In this document: positions 37,055 through 49,105 of the stretch, one piece after another
Position numbering within the stretch: the first letter of the stretch is position 1
Layout: each line of letters opens with the position of its first letter
Assembly (NCBI GenBank): GCA_032622095.1
Contig: CP136063.1
Location: 28,708,987 to 28,772,986, forward strand
DNA from: Siphonodentalium dalli
Taxonomy: Eukaryota > Mollusca > Scaphopoda > Gadilida > Siphonodentaliidae
Length of the DNA stretch: 64,000 nucleotides
Direction of reading: 5' to 3'
Program-made: the position numbers and the translations under genes
The notes under the pieces: model-generated
What the model was told of the DNA's origin: nothing
The model's input: the letters and a program-made list of their open reading frames with translations, nothing else
Database searches by the model: none

Positions 37055-37325
37055 TTCAGTTCAGGAAAATAGCGGTATTCATTTAGTCTGCGACTGGTTT
37101 GTTATCAGATGCTACGAGCATACTTATGGTTCAAGAGAGAGAACTCTATTTTGTTAGACTTGTTATCAGATGGTACCAGCATACTAATAGTCCAGCGCCA
37201 GTCTGTCCAGGTAATATATAATAGCATGCATGATGAATGTTTTCAGATTTTTACAGATAATTTGGGGTTTAAATGCAATTATCAGATTATACTTGGTGAT
37301 TGTGCTATAAACTGACATCGATACT
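37055..37325. repeat. Diverged duplicate of the minisatellite flanks
   Basis: AAGAGAGAGAACTCTAT, ATCAGATGGTACCAGCATAC and TTGGTGATTGTGCT match 34850-34995 and 36215-36305. Between them only one short AATAGCATGCATGATGAAT-like unit stands where the other copy has 1.2 kb of 26-bp repeats. Confidence 0.7.
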
Positions 37326-37551
37326 CGAATCTGACTCCTCAGGGTCCATGTACATTCATCAGACTATACTTGACGATTGTGCTGCAAGAGGGCCATCGTG
37401 GAAATACGGAATAATGATCGATGCATGCCTATCTCATTATATATGATAAGCATGCTGCAAGATGACCTTGACACAGATATGAAGTCATCCTGTAATAAGG
37501 AGAGTTACTTGTAATGCCTTGTGTATTTAAATTAATATTATGATCATCTGA

Positions 37552-38205
37552 GGCGAGGTCTCAGTATGAGTTATGAGTGACCGTGTCTGAGGCGATGTCT
37601 CAGTATGAGTTGTATGGGTGGCCACATCTGAGGCGAGGTCTCAGTATGAGTTACATGGGTGACCGTGTCTGAGGCGAGGTCTCAGTATGAGTTACATGGG
37701 TGACCGTTTATGAGGCGATGTCTCAGTATGAGTTATGAGTGACCGTGTCTGAGACGAGGTCTCGGTATGAGTTATGAGTGACCGTGTCTGAGACGAGGTC
37801 TCGGAATGAGTTATGAGTGACCCCTGACCAGTTCTGATGTGATTTCTCAGTATGAGTTATATGGGTTACCGTGTCTGAGGCAAGGTCTCAGTATGAGTTA
37901 TATGGGTTACCGTGTCTTGAGGCGAGGTCTCAGTATGAGTTATGAGTGACCGTGTCTGAGACGAGGTCTCACTACGAGTTAAATGGGTTACCGTGTCTCG
38001 AGGCGAGGTCTCGGTATGAGTTATATGGGTGACCGCGTTGGAGGCGAGTTCTCAGTATGGGTCTTATGGGTTCCACATCTGAGCCGAGGCCTCAGTATGT
38101 GTTATGTATGAGGCGAGGTCTCAGTATGAGTTATACGGTTTACGGCGTCCGATGTAAGGAGAATGTATGAGTTGTGGGTTACTGTGTCCGATGTGAGGAG
38201 CCTGT
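37552..38205. repeat. 38-41-bp minisatellite, about 16 copies
   Basis: Unit around CTGAGGCGAGGTCTCAGTAT, then GAGTTA(CA)TGGGTGACCGTGT. GAGGTCTC/GAGACGAGGTCTC gives internal dyads. Copies diverge toward the right end. Confidence 0.92.
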
Positions 38206-38231
38206 ATGTAGCTTTTATAAAAATCCTTTCC

Positions 38232-38325
38232 TTAGCAATTGAATAAGAGGTGTGACACAGGGATTGAATACGAGGGAGGTGTAATACAGGGATTGAATAA
38301 GAGGGAGGTGTAATACAGGCATTTT
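38232..38325. repeat. ~28-bp tandem repeat, three copies
   Basis: GGGATTGAATAAGAGGGAGG followed by TGTAATACA, three imperfect copies. Confidence 0.8.
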
Positions 38326-38427
38326 GTTTTGGCAATGGCAGGCTATAAATGAGTCTATTTGGTAAATAGTAAGTTTTTTGTCCAGTTTATGACCCCCGAA
38401 TTCCAATTTACAGAAAGTTTTATTTTA

Positions 38428-38560
38428 AACTCCATACGTATTATGATAAATCTCTCTACGTATTGTATGATAAAACTCCATACGTATTATGATAAATCTC
38501 CCTATGTATTATATGGTAAATCTCCCTACATATTGTATGATAAAACTCCCTACGTAATAA
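38428..38560. repeat. ~31-bp tandem repeat CTCCCTACGTATTRTATGAT
   Basis: Four to five imperfect copies of (A/T)CTCC(A/C)TACGTATT(G)TATGATAAA. Confidence 0.8.
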
Positions 38561-38648
38561 CGACAATTTTTAAGTCATTTTGTTCCATTTACATAAAATA
38601 GTAATATTAAAGTAATCTGAGAAATCCAGTTAAAGAGATAATCCATCT

Positions 38649-39385
38649 TTAACTCTTTCGATGCCAAGCTCGCATAAATGCGAGTTACCCAGTCGCTGCC
38701 AAATACGCATTTATGCGAGTTCGGGGGTGCACCTGGTTACGGGTCGTAATTATATTGTTTTGTTGCATTACAACGGGGGTTCATTTATTTTATGTAGAGT
38801 GCTGGTGTGCGCTGACAATTTAGAAGAAATGTCAGTCAAAGTCATGCTACTCCTGAAGTTCTATGAGTACAGTCCGAGCCAGAAATACCATTGACAAATT
38901 AACTTTTGGTGGGATGCGATATATGAGTGGAAAATAAACATCATAATTGACTTGGCGGCCTCCTTTCTGCTGATCAGTTTAGCGTCCAAAAATTCTGTCG
39001 GAATGAGGTCGGTGAAAAATACGGAATAGTAGCCGGGATATGATTAACTGGTGAAGCATTAATTAATGGGATAGAACACTAGAACAAAAAACAGACATTT
39101 AATCATATATGAATTGAAAAAAATTACCGAAAAACATAAATTAAAGCAAATCCAAGATGGCCACCAATGGCACGTGACCCCTATGACCTTGAATGGGTCT
39201 CCACGTCGGGGCAGGTGATGGGTCATTGTCATATATACCCACATGTGAAGTTTCAACTAAATACACCGATAATTACCCGATAGTCTTTGCATTACCCACA
39301 TATACATAAAATACTTGTATTTATACCCAGAATGCTTGGCACTGGGGAGTATGTCCGTGTGGCGGGGTGGCAGCGAAAGAGTTAA
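38649..39385. mobile_element. piggyBac-like TTAA MITE, family 3
   Basis: TTAA at 38649-38652 and 39382-39385. Termini are CTCTTTCGATGCCA and CTCTTTCGCTGCCA. A subterminal hairpin CTCGCATAAATGCG / CGCATTTATGCGAG lies near 38667-38721. The interior has no transposase. The left TTAA is immediately preceded by AAAGAGATAATCCATC, the terminus of the foldback family at 13776-14310. Confidence 0.75.
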
Positions 39386-39463
39386 GTTCCAACACTGTTT
39401 GACACCTTACTCTTATTATATCCCTCGTCAATGAGAAAATTTACCTGCTTTGTAATGTCTTCA

Positions 39464-39979
39464 TATGTGACCCGCCATATAAAATCCAGTCGGAAGTCGG
39501 GATTTTTTTTACCCTGTGCCAATGCATTCTCTTATATATATATAAGAGAATGCATTCGCCTAACAATTTTTTACAATTTTAATAATTTGTTCTTGTATTT
39601 AACAATTTTATAATTTCACCCATACAGAGCCCCAGACAAACATGAGCAGACGACACTCTTCTATATGCTTCTATATATGTGTGGGGCTCCCTGCAGGGTA
39701 ATGGATGTTTTTTATTTTATGTCCTAAAAATTGTAAGAAACATTTATTTAAAACAGTTTATAAAAAATTGTTAGGCCAATGCATTCTCTTATATATGTGA
39801 GGCGACCTATGGTCGACTCGCATATATAAGAGAATGCATTGGCACAGGGTATAATATGTGACCCGCCATATCAAATCCAGTTGTAAGTCGGGATTTTTTA
39901 ACCCTGTGCCAATGCATTCTCTTATATATGCGAGTCGACCATAGGTTGCCTCGCATATATAAGAAAATGCATTGGCCTA
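39464..39979. mobile_element. Hairpin element pair between direct repeats
   Basis: A 45-bp sequence (TGTGACCCGCCATAT…AAGTCGGGATTTTTT) occurs at 39466-39510 and 39852-39899. Between them is an ACCCTGTGCC…GGCACAGGGT element with hairpins at 39518-39559 (central part deleted) and 39775-39843. After the second direct repeat another ACCCTGTGCC plus hairpin begins (39908-39976). Looks like serial or recombined insertions of one hairpin element. Confidence 0.7.
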
Positions 39980-40785
39980 ACAATTTTTTATCATTTTTTT
40001 TAGATAAATGTTTCTTACAATTATTAGGACGTAAAATAAAAAAACATCCATTTATTAGGCCAAAAAAAAAAGTGTTTTGGTTCTCGGGCAATTTTTTTCT
40101 TCAAATCAATGAGGGAGGGAGGGTTTTATTTTTATTTTTTATTTTTTTCTGCGCATAGTAAGCATGGACAAAGATACCTTCCTCTGTCTAGTAATAACCA
40201 GAAAGGTAGAGGGAACTGTTATGCATATAAACTCATTTAGTCTTATATAAAAATGACATTGTACTACCAGTGTATGACTGGGATTACCTAACAATATATA
40301 ATGCCCCTGACATTAACTACTGTTATTGTTGTCTAAAAACTGATACCTCCCCATTCTAATATGTGATCCTGAATTCAGTCCTGTGCCTTTCAATTCTATA
40401 AAGTTACAATTAGTGTAAGTTGTTCACAATGACTAATTGTAAGAAGAGCATGAGGATCAGTTAATCATTTTCTTAATTGTCATCATCTACTTCATGTTGT
40501 AAGCCTGCAAGTCACTTTTTAACACATTACATGTTAGAGCTCAATGCACACTAATATTCAATATTTTTTTTTTCGTAAGTTTTTTTGTCATAACACCAGG
40601 CATTGCAATAAAAAGGCCTAATGCGGCCCTTTTTATTCAATGCGGCGGGGCCTGAGAACCAAAACTTTTTTTTTTTTTGGCCTTACCAGGCAGGGAGCCC
40701 CACATATATAGAATCATATGGAAGAGTGTCGTCTGCTCATGTTTGTCTGGGGCTCTGTATGGGTGAAATTATAAATTGTTAAGGC
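39590..40785. repeat. Large inverted repeat around 40.1 kb
   Basis: 39600-39705 (CACCCATACAGAGCCCCAGA…GTGTGGGGCTCCCTG) reappears inverted at 40685-40770. Between the arms are poly-T/A runs and a hairpin CATTGCAATAAAAAGGCC / GGCCCTTTTTATTCAATG near 40600-40643. Probably arms of a larger composite foldback. No gene. Confidence 0.6.
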
Positions 40786-41803
40786 CTAAAAAAAAGACAT
40801 TTGTTTCCGCTAACCTGACCGACTCTATTTTAAACCCCGACCCTAAACTTTTTATTGCCATTGTAAAAAAAAATTAAATTGGACCAAATTTTTTTGTTTT
40901 GTTTAATTTAGGTCCTAATTCATATCACAACAAGATGCAAAACATTTATATATATTGACATAAGAAATTTTAGTTTACAAAAAGATGATTTAAGTTTAAC
41001 AGTTGGAATCGTACTGTAAAGTATGTTTGGCTTTATCTAGCTTTCATCTGTGAAAACTTCAAATAGTTTCAGTTCAGGTTTGTTATGATTCAGCCTTCAG
41101 ACTTCAGTATTTGAATCAAATACAGTACAGGAACATTAACAATTTGATCGAATCAACCTGGGTATCAGGTGGGATCTCATAATACCAAATGAAAAATTAA
41201 CATAGAGATTAGTACTATAAATAGTAAATACTCACTAAATAGACATTGTTTCTGTACTACATGTAGTATATTATGTATGTGTCTCACTTGAATTTGATAA
41301 AATAGCCTATTATATGAATTAGAGTGATAATGGTAATTCTCATTTCAAGCAGGATAAGCATAATCCATTGAACCAAAAGATATCTGACAATAAGTTATAA
41401 GCATTTCCAATCCATACATATATAAAAATTTCCAAAGTTATGCTTGAGAAACTTGATCAAATTGACCTCTCAGTAAAATTCAAAATACTGACTCAAAGTG
41501 CCCTAGATTAGCTCTAAATGCAATGGATTTTTCAAAAAAAATCCGAGCGAACTGTTGACTGGCTCCGAGCTAACTGTTGACTGGCCCGAACGAACTGTTA
41601 CATGGTTTGCAATTTCCGTGAAGTTTCGGCTATTTCCGGAAATTTTCGGTTTCGTATTTTAATTATCGGATTTTGCATGGTCACTGTCACGCTCGAAAAA
41701 CACACAATTATTTTGAATTAATCATAATTCGAAATAACACTATTAAAGAGTGTGATTCATTAGCAATGACCTGATTATATACAAGTAAATGTATTGGGTA
41801 ACA
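40786..41803. other. Intergenic, one small repeat
   Basis: No gene recognised. CGA(A/G)C(G/T)AACTGTTGACTGGC-like units recur three times at 41545-41600. Confidence 0.4.
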
Positions 41804-41980
41804 AAGCAATTATTTCATGTGTCTTTTGGGAACAGGCAAAATTGTTGTCCCTCGGTATCAGGAATGACTATCAAACTTTTGCCCTTGGCCTTCGGCCTTG
41901 GGGCAACAGTCGATAGTCATTCCTGATACTTCGGGACAACAAGTTTGCCTGTTCCCAAAAGACACATGAAATAATTGCTT
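41804..41980. mobile_element. 177-bp foldback MITE
   Basis: Arms AAGCAATTATTTCATGTGTC… and complement pair almost completely, with inner CGGTATCAGGAATGACTATC and a CCTTGGCCTTCGGCCTTGG centre. No target duplication identified. Confidence 0.8.
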
Positions 41981-42359
41981 ATGTACAATAAGTTGATGAT
42001 TAAGATATTGTATCTGCACAGATAACACACATCTGCTGTATGCTGAGCATGTTCTGGTACTAAAGTTCACAATGCCACTGAGCACACTTAAAAAAAGTAA
42101 AATTTAAAGACATATTGTTTGATTTATAAATGCACAAAATACTTTTTCAAGAAAAGTAAAATTTAAGGACATATTGTTTGATCTATTCCATTGAATAACA
42201 AGAGCAATTTTATTTAGTGGCCAAATATGCCTCTGGTAAGTCCAATACAGGGCCATAACTCTGGTGACAATTGGTGGGCAGAGCCCAAACTCAAACTTGA
42301 CCTGTATTTTGTGATCAGACATATTAGCTGATCAATAGATGTTTGTATTGTTGTCCTTG

Positions 42360-42960
42360 CACCTCCAGCATATGTCTGATATCTTGTTTGTCACCGCAAT
42401 CAATGGTAGAAGCTGTCACCGCTATCAATGGTAGAAGCTGTAATACATAGGATGTCTGTATCGGGGTAACATAGGATGTCTGTCACCGCAATCAATGGTA
42501 GAAGCTGTAATACATAGGATGTCTGTATCGGGGTAACATAGGTTGTCTGTATCGGGGTAACATAGGATGTCTGTATCGGGGTAACATAGGTTGTCTGTAT
42601 CGGGGTAACATAGGTTGTCTGTATCGGGGTAACATAGGTTGTCTGTATCGGGGTAACATAGGATGTCTGATATCTTGTTTGTCACCGCTATCAATGGTAG
42701 AAGCTGTAATACATAGGATGTCTGTATCGGGGTAACATAGGTTGTCTGATATCTTGTTTGTCACCGCTATCAATGGTAGAAGCTGTAATACATAGGATGT
42801 CTGTATCGGGGTAACATAGGATGTCTGATATCTTGTTTGTCACCGCTATCAATGGTAGAAGCTGTAATACATAGGGTGTCTGTATCGGGGTAACATAGGT
42901 TGTCTGTATCAGGGTAACATAGCGTGTCTGTATCAGGGTAACGCAGAGTGTCTGTAAGTC
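42360..42960. repeat. 24-bp minisatellite with composite higher-order units
   Basis: Unit ATAGGATGTCTGTATCGGGG plus TAAC. Every few copies it is interrupted by a longer block (TATCTTGTTTGTCACCGC(A/T)ATCAATGGTAGAAGCTGTAA split by variants), so the block itself is amplified about five times. Units 2 and 4 have only two or three 24-bp copies. Confidence 0.93.
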
Positions 42961-43489
42961 ACAATCAAGCGGGATTCATTTCTTATATTGCTTGTGGATG
43001 GCACGGTTACACTGTTCTTATACTGGAAAAAATTAAGTAGCCAACTCATTTGAGTTTGTGTAGGACAACACGGCCGAACAGAAATTATGTTATCTTTTAA
43101 AGACATAGTATGTACTAGTTTGGGTGACCGAACAGAAATGGTATGTTAGCTTTTAAAGACATATTATGTGCTTGTTTGGGTGCTTGGAACTGATCAATTA
43201 TTCAAGCCCTATCAGGGAAAAATCCAGAGATAATTTCGGGACACCCGTTTCCAGCAGAGGATACGTGTATTCACATATATATAACTTAATGGCTTTGACA
43301 CCTAAAAACACTGACACATATACATATATTATAAATATGACATAATAATTCTGATATACATATTAGTCTTCACCGGGTACCATGCATCGTGCTGCTCATT
43401 CAGCCATGGCAGAAATATGACGGCCGCACTCTGTTTAAATACGACTGGATCCGTCAGCCCCCGCTCCATTCAACTCTCTATATTATGCA

Positions 43490-43617
43490 TGATGATACGA
43501 CTGTCTGGTCGATGGGTTACCATGGTAATATGACTGTCTGGTCGATGGGTCACATGGTAATACGACTGTCTGGTCGATGGGTCACCATGGTAATACGACT
43601 GTCTGGTCGATGGGTCA
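43490..43617. repeat. ~32-bp minisatellite, 4 copies (unit 1)
   Basis: Unit GGTAATACGACTGTCTGGTC plus GATGGGTCACCAT. The corresponding arrays have nine copies in unit 2 (45739-46022) and eight in unit 3 (47657-47893). Confidence 0.92.
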
Positions 43618-43707
43618 AAATTGAACATGGAAATAAAGGCGCTATTGCAACTGCAGATTCTTTATTAACATATAATATTGTTGATTTGCCTTGAAAAGGT
43701 GGAAAAT

Positions 43708-43962
43708 TCAGGTTGACTCAATACTGTCCACTAGGAATTTGGGGACATTTCGGCTTCTTAAGTTTGGGTGCCCATACCTGTAACAGGTATCAAAACTCCC
43801 TTGGAAATTTCTCTGAGCCCTATGCCAATTGGAAAAATGTAACATTCTACTAACACAATCGAAAATCGGAAGCAAACTACCAAACAAGATGATACTAAAC
43901 GACCAAATAATATTGTACGAAACAACCATGGTATAGTGAAATGATAATGAAGCCGCTATCAT
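43708..43962 (-). other. 84-codon frame conserved in three units
   Basis: Minus-strand frame starting MIAASLSFHYTMVVSYNIIW, repeated at 46144-46398 and 48019-48273 with a few substitutions and no indels or stops. It has a hydrophobic first third (possible membrane segment), then CVSRMLHFSNWHRAQ. The units are recent duplicates, so conservation alone is weak evidence of coding. Family unknown. Confidence 0.25.
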
Positions 43963-44317
43963 TTATAAGGTCATGATATATATTAAGCAAGAGCATGTCT
44001 GCAAATAGCTAGTGATGTTCCGATAATAAAAAGATATTTTTGGACTATTCTATATCAGTGTTGTGAAACAAAACTTCTAATTTTGCTTAATTAGATGTTA
44101 AATGTAAATGTGTTTGTACCCACGAACCAACGGAATACAACTAAATCTAAAAATTTAGTGATGCTATCCCGCACATCTCGGTTTGGTTGCCCTGACAATT
44201 ATTCCCTCAGTCGGTTGGCGCGGGACTGTTGCATGATCTGCTCAGAATCTCGATGCCGTGTCCGCAAGTAACACTAGTCACTGTAGGTCCATTCCGACCA
44301 AGAACCATCAACTGGAA

Positions 44318-44515
44318 TTACGTTAAAAACAGGAAGCTCCAGTCATGGAAAGGTTGATCTATCAAAGAGAATATTTGTTGAGGTTCCTGCATGGTTCCCA
44401 TGGGTTTTGAATGAACGAAGAGTCTTTGAATATGAGATGACCATTCAATGTCTGGAAAGTGCTTAAGTTGCATGGTGTTGTATATTTCCTTGATTATCAG
44501 AGTTGCTGCACCCAT
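44318..44515 (-). other. 65-codon frame conserved in three units
   Basis: Minus-strand frame MGAATLIIKEIYNTMQLKHF…, containing FPDIEWSS and PMGTMQEPQQIFSL. It is also at 47164-47349 (its 3' end altered by the LINE insertion) and 48629-48826. May be an exon carried by the duplication. No domain recognised. Confidence 0.25.
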
Positions 44516-45738
44516 CTAATCCGCAATTTTCATTTTAGGGATGTCAAAATTTGCTGTCATCCCACCTGTCAGAAATGCTTGTGTGGACTGTAATAATTCA
44601 ACAAATACAGAACTATTCAGCTGAACTGTTCACTACATTTAATTATGGGCATGGAAAAGTGTAATTAGTCATTAATATGGAACACTGGCTTCATAGAGAA
44701 CAAACACATGTGCGGATCAACATGCGTCCTTAAGAGTATTGTTACCATGATCCTGCATAAAATGTTTATTTGTTTTCGTCTCGATATTTGATTTCCAATG
44801 CCACTGAGCACACTCTCAAAATAAATGCACAAAATACTATTTTTTAAGAAAAGTAAAATTTAAAGATATATTGTGGACTTATTCCATTGAATAAAAAGAG
44901 CAATTTTAATTTGTGGCAAAATATGCCTCTGGTAAGTCCAATACAGGGCCATAACTCTGGTGACAATTGGTGGGCAGAGCCCAAACTCAAACTTGACCTG
45001 TATTTTGTGATCAGACATATTAGCTGATCAATAGATGTTTGTATTGTTGTCCTTGCACCTCCAGCATATGTCTGATATCTTGTTTGTCACCGCAATCAAT
45101 GGTAGAAGCTGTAATACATAGGATGTCTGTATCGGGGTAACATAGGTTGTCTGTATCAGGGTAACATAGCGTGTCTGTATCAGGGTAACGCAGAGTGTCT
45201 GTAAGTCACAATCAAGCGGTATTCATTTATTATATTGCTTGTGGATGGCACGGTTACACTGTTCTTATACTGGAAAACATTCAGTAGCCAACTCATTTGA
45301 GTTTGTGTAGGACAACACGGCCGAACAGAAATTATGTTATCTTTTAAAGACATAGTATGTACTCGTTTGGGTGACCGAACAGAAATGGTATGTCAGCTTT
45401 TAAAGACATATTATGTGCTTGTTTGGGTGCTTGGAACTGATCAATTATTCAAGCCCTATCAGGGAAAAATCCAGTGATAATTTCGGGACACCCGTTTCCA
45501 GCAGAGGATACGTGTATTCACATATATATAACTTAATGGCTTTGACACCTAAAAACACTGACACATATACATATATTATAAATATGACATAATAATTCTG
45601 ATATACATATTAGTCTTCACCGGGTACCATGCATCGTGCTGCTCATTCAGCCATGGCAGAAATATGACGGCCGCACTCTGTTTAAATAAGACTGGATCCG
45701 TCAGCCCCCGCTCCATTCAACTCTCTATATGATGCATG

Positions 45739-46022
45739 ATGATACGACTGACTGGTCGATGGGTCACCATGGTAATACGACTGTCTGGTCGATGGGTCAC
45801 CATGGTAATACGACTGTCTGGTCGATGGGTCACCATGGTTATACGACTGTCTGGTCGATGGGTCACCATGGTAATACGACTGTCTGGTCGATGGGTCACA
45901 TGGTAATACGACTGTCTGGTCGATGGGTCACCATGGTAATACGACTCTGGTCGATGGGTCACATGGTAATACGACTGTCTGGTCGATGGGTCGGTAATAC
46001 GACTGTCTGGTCGATGGGTCAC
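45739..46022. repeat. ~32-bp minisatellite, 9 copies (unit 2)
   Basis: Same GGTAATACGACTGTCTGGTC unit as in unit 1. Single copies carry small deletions (CGACTCTGGTC; GGGTCGGTAA). Long frames on both strands are repeat artefacts. Confidence 0.92.
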
Positions 46023-46754
46023 ATTGCAGTCTGATTTAATAAAGGAGCTTTCAAAATTGAACATGGAAATAAAGGCGCTATTGCAACTGCAGATTCTTTA
46101 TTAACATATAATATTGTTGATTTGCCTTGAAAAGGTGGAAAATTCAGGTTGACTCAATACTGTCCACTAGGAATTTGGGGACATTTCGGCTTCTTAAGTT
46201 TGAGCACCCATACCTGTAACAGGTATCAAAACTCCCTTGGAAATTTCTCTGAGCCCTATGCCAATTGGAAAAATGTAACATTCTACTAACACAATCGAAA
46301 ATGTGAAGCAGACTACCAAACAAGATGATACTAAACGACCAAATAATATTGTACGAAACAACCATGGTATAGTGAAATGATAATGAAGCCGCTATCATTT
46401 ATAAGGTCTGCAAATAGCTAGTGATGTTCCGATAATAAAAAGATATTTTTGGACTATTCTATATCAGTGTTGTGAAACAAAACTTCTAATTTTGCTTAAT
46501 TAGATGTTAAATGTAAATGTGTTTGTACCCACGAACCAACGGAATACAACTAAATTTAAAAATTTAGTGATGCTATCCCGCACATCTCGGTTTGGTTGCC
46601 CTGACAATTATTCCCTCAGTCGGTTGGCGCGGGACTGTTGCATGATCTGCTCAGAATCTCGATGCCGTGTCCGCAAGTAACACTAGTCACTGTACGTCCA
46701 TTCCGACCAAGAACCATCAACTGGAATTATGTTAAAAACAGGAAGCTCCAGTCA

Positions 46755-47178
46755 TAATAATAATAATAATAATTCTTGTATAGCGCCTATCCCCGTGATG
46801 ATGGGCCCTAGGCGCTTCACATGATTTGGTTCAAATATATAGAGAGAAAAAGAGAAAATGCAGTGATATATACAGAATGTACAGAATGTCATCGTTGAAG
46901 GTTCAAAATGTCTCGATACCTCCGCTCGAACAAATATGTTTTCAGTGTTGATTTGAATTCTCCGAATGATGGCGATTCTCTGATGGGTTGTGGTAAGGAA
47001 TTCCAGGTGAACGGACATGAAACACAAAATGCGCGATCTCCAACAGTTCTCAGGTTGGCGCCTTTTGGTGTTAGTAGGCCTGCATCCTTCGATCGAACAT
47101 TTCTTGTTGGCACATAAGGAGAAATGAGCTCTTTCATGTAAGTAGGGGCGGTTTCTGAATTCTTTAAACGTTTATATC
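46755..47178 (-). pseudogene. LINE 3' end (L2/CR1-like) with AAT tail
   Basis: Minus-strand fragment encoding the C-terminal end of a non-LTR ORF2: GDRAFCVSCPFTWNSLPQPI, then FKSTLKTYLF. It is followed by GCGCCTAGGGCCC…AGGCGCTATACAAGAATT and an (ATT)n tail, the usual L2-like 3' structure. 5'-truncated. A TCAT flank on both sides is a probable target duplication. Units 1 and 3 show the empty site CCAGTCATGGAA. Confidence 0.85.
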
Positions 47179-47498
47179 ATGGAAGGGTTGATCTATCAAA
47201 GAGAATATTTGTTGAGGTTCCTGCATGGTTCCCATGGGTTTTGAATGACCGAAGAGTCTTTGAATATAAGATGACCATTCAATGTCTGGAAAGTGCTTAA
47301 GTTGCATGGTGTTGTATATTTCCTTGATTATCAGAGTTGCTGCACCCATCTAATCCGCAATTTTCATTTTAGGGATGTAAAAATTTGCTGTCATCCCACC
47401 TGTCAGAAATGCTTGTGTGGACTGTAATAATTCAACAAATACAGAACTATTCAGCTGAACTGTTCACTACATTTAATTATGTGCATGGAAAAGTGTAA

Positions 47499-49105
47499 TA
47501 TGACATAATAATTCTGATATACATATTAGTCTTCACCGGGTACCATGCATCGTGCTGCTCATTCAGCCATGGCAGAAATATGACGGCCGCACTCTGTTTA
47601 AATACGACTGGATCCGTCAGCCCCCGCTCCATTCAACTCTCTATATGATGCATGATGATACGACTGTCTGGTCGATGGGTCACATGGTAATACGACTGTC
47701 TGGTCGATGGGTCACCATGGTAATACGACTGTCTGGTCGATGGGTCACATGGTAATACGACTGTCTGGTCGATGGGTCGGTAATACGACTGTCTGGTCGA
47801 TGGGTCACCATGGTAATACAACTGTCTGGTCGATGGGTCGGTAATACGACTGTCTGGTCGATGGGTCGGTAATACGACTGTCTGGTCGATGGGTCACATT
47901 GCAGTCGGATTTAATAAAGGAGCTTTCAAAATTGAACATGGAAATAAAGGCGCTATTGCAACTGCAGATTCTTTATTAACATATAATATTGTTGATTTGC
48001 CTTGAAAAGGTGGAAAATTCAGGTTGACTCAATACTGTCCACTAGGAATATGGGGACATTTCGGCTTCTTGAGTTTGGGCGCCCATACCTGTAACAGGTA
48101 TCAAAACTCCCTTGGAAATTTCTCTGAGCCCTATGCCAATTGGAAAAATGTAACATTCTACTAACACAATCGAAAATCTGAAGCAAACTACCAATTAAGA
48201 TGATACTAAACGACCAAATAATATTGTACGAAACAACCATGGTATAGTGAAATGATAATGAAGCCGCTATCATTTATAAGGTCATGATATATATTAAGCA
48301 AGAGCATGTCTGCAAATAGCTAGTGATGTTCCGATAATAAAAATATATTTTTGGACTATTCTATATCAGTGTTGTGAAACAAAACTTCTAATTTTGCTTA
48401 ATTAGATGTTAAATGTAAATGTGTTTGTACCCACGAACCAACGGAATACAACTAAATTTAAAAATTTAGTGATGCTATCCCGCACATCTCGGTTTGGTTG
48501 CCGTGACAATTATTCCCTCAGTCGGTTGGCTCGGGACTGTTGCATGATCTGCTCCGAATCTCGATGCCGTGTCTGCATGTAACACTAGTCACTGTAGATC
48601 CATTCCGACCAAGAACCATCAACTGGAATTATGTTAAAAACAGGAAGCTCCAGTCATGGAAGGGTTGATCTATCAAAGAGAATATTTGTTGAGGTTCCTG
48701 CATGGTTCCCATGGGTTTTGAATGACCGAAGAGTCTTTGAATATGAGATGACCATTCAATGTCTGGAAAGTGCTTAAGTTGCATGGTGTTGTATATTTCC
48801 TTGATTATCAGAGTTGCTGCACCCATCTAATCCGCAATTTTCACTTTAGGGATGTCAAAATTTGCTGTCATCCCACCTGTCAGAAATGCTTGTGTGGACT
48901 GTAATAATTCAACAAATACAGAACTATTCAGCTGAACTGTTCACTACATTTAATTATGGGCATGGAAATGTGTAATTAGTCATTAATATGGAACACTGGC
49001 TTCATAGAGAACAAACACATGTGCGGATCATCATGCGTCCTTAAGAGTATTGTTACCATGATCCTGCATTCAATGTTTATTTGTTTTGTCTCAATATTTG
49101 ATTTC
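47499..49105. repeat. Segmental tandem duplication, unit 3
   Basis: Lacks the first ~0.8 kb of the unit (24-bp array and following region). Contains the eight-copy 32-bp array, both conserved frames and the unit end ATTTGATTTCCAATGCC. Confidence 0.9.

Larger units (their letters stand above)
42072..44795. repeat. Segmental tandem duplication, unit 1
   Basis: First of four tandem units that start at CAATGCCACTGAGCACAC. The order is CCTCTGGTAAGTCCAATA, 24-bp minisatellite, TATTGCTTGTGGATGGCACG, a 32-bp minisatellite, then two conserved minus-strand frames (43708-43962, 84 codons; 44318-44515, 65 codons). The 24-bp array is greatly expanded here (42360-42960). Confidence 0.9.
44796..47498. repeat. 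Segmental tandem duplication, unit 2
   Basis: Full-length unit with short 24-bp array (45118-45200), nine-copy 32-bp array and both conserved frames. It alone carries a LINE insertion at 46755-47178. Its right edge jumps to sequence equivalent to about position 1270 of the unit at GTGTAAT/ATGACAT. Confidence 0.9.

Noticed and set aside
45760..46010. T7 RNA polymerase promoter-like TAATACGACT words
   Set aside because: Only the first 10 bases agree with the T7 consensus; the rest (GTCTGGTCG) does not, and this is a tandem repeat in an animal genome.
45717..46064. 115-codon HRPDSRIT-repeat frame and opposite 101-codon frame
   Set aside because: Both are translations of the 32-bp minisatellite; copy number differs between units and the frames break in units 1 and 3.
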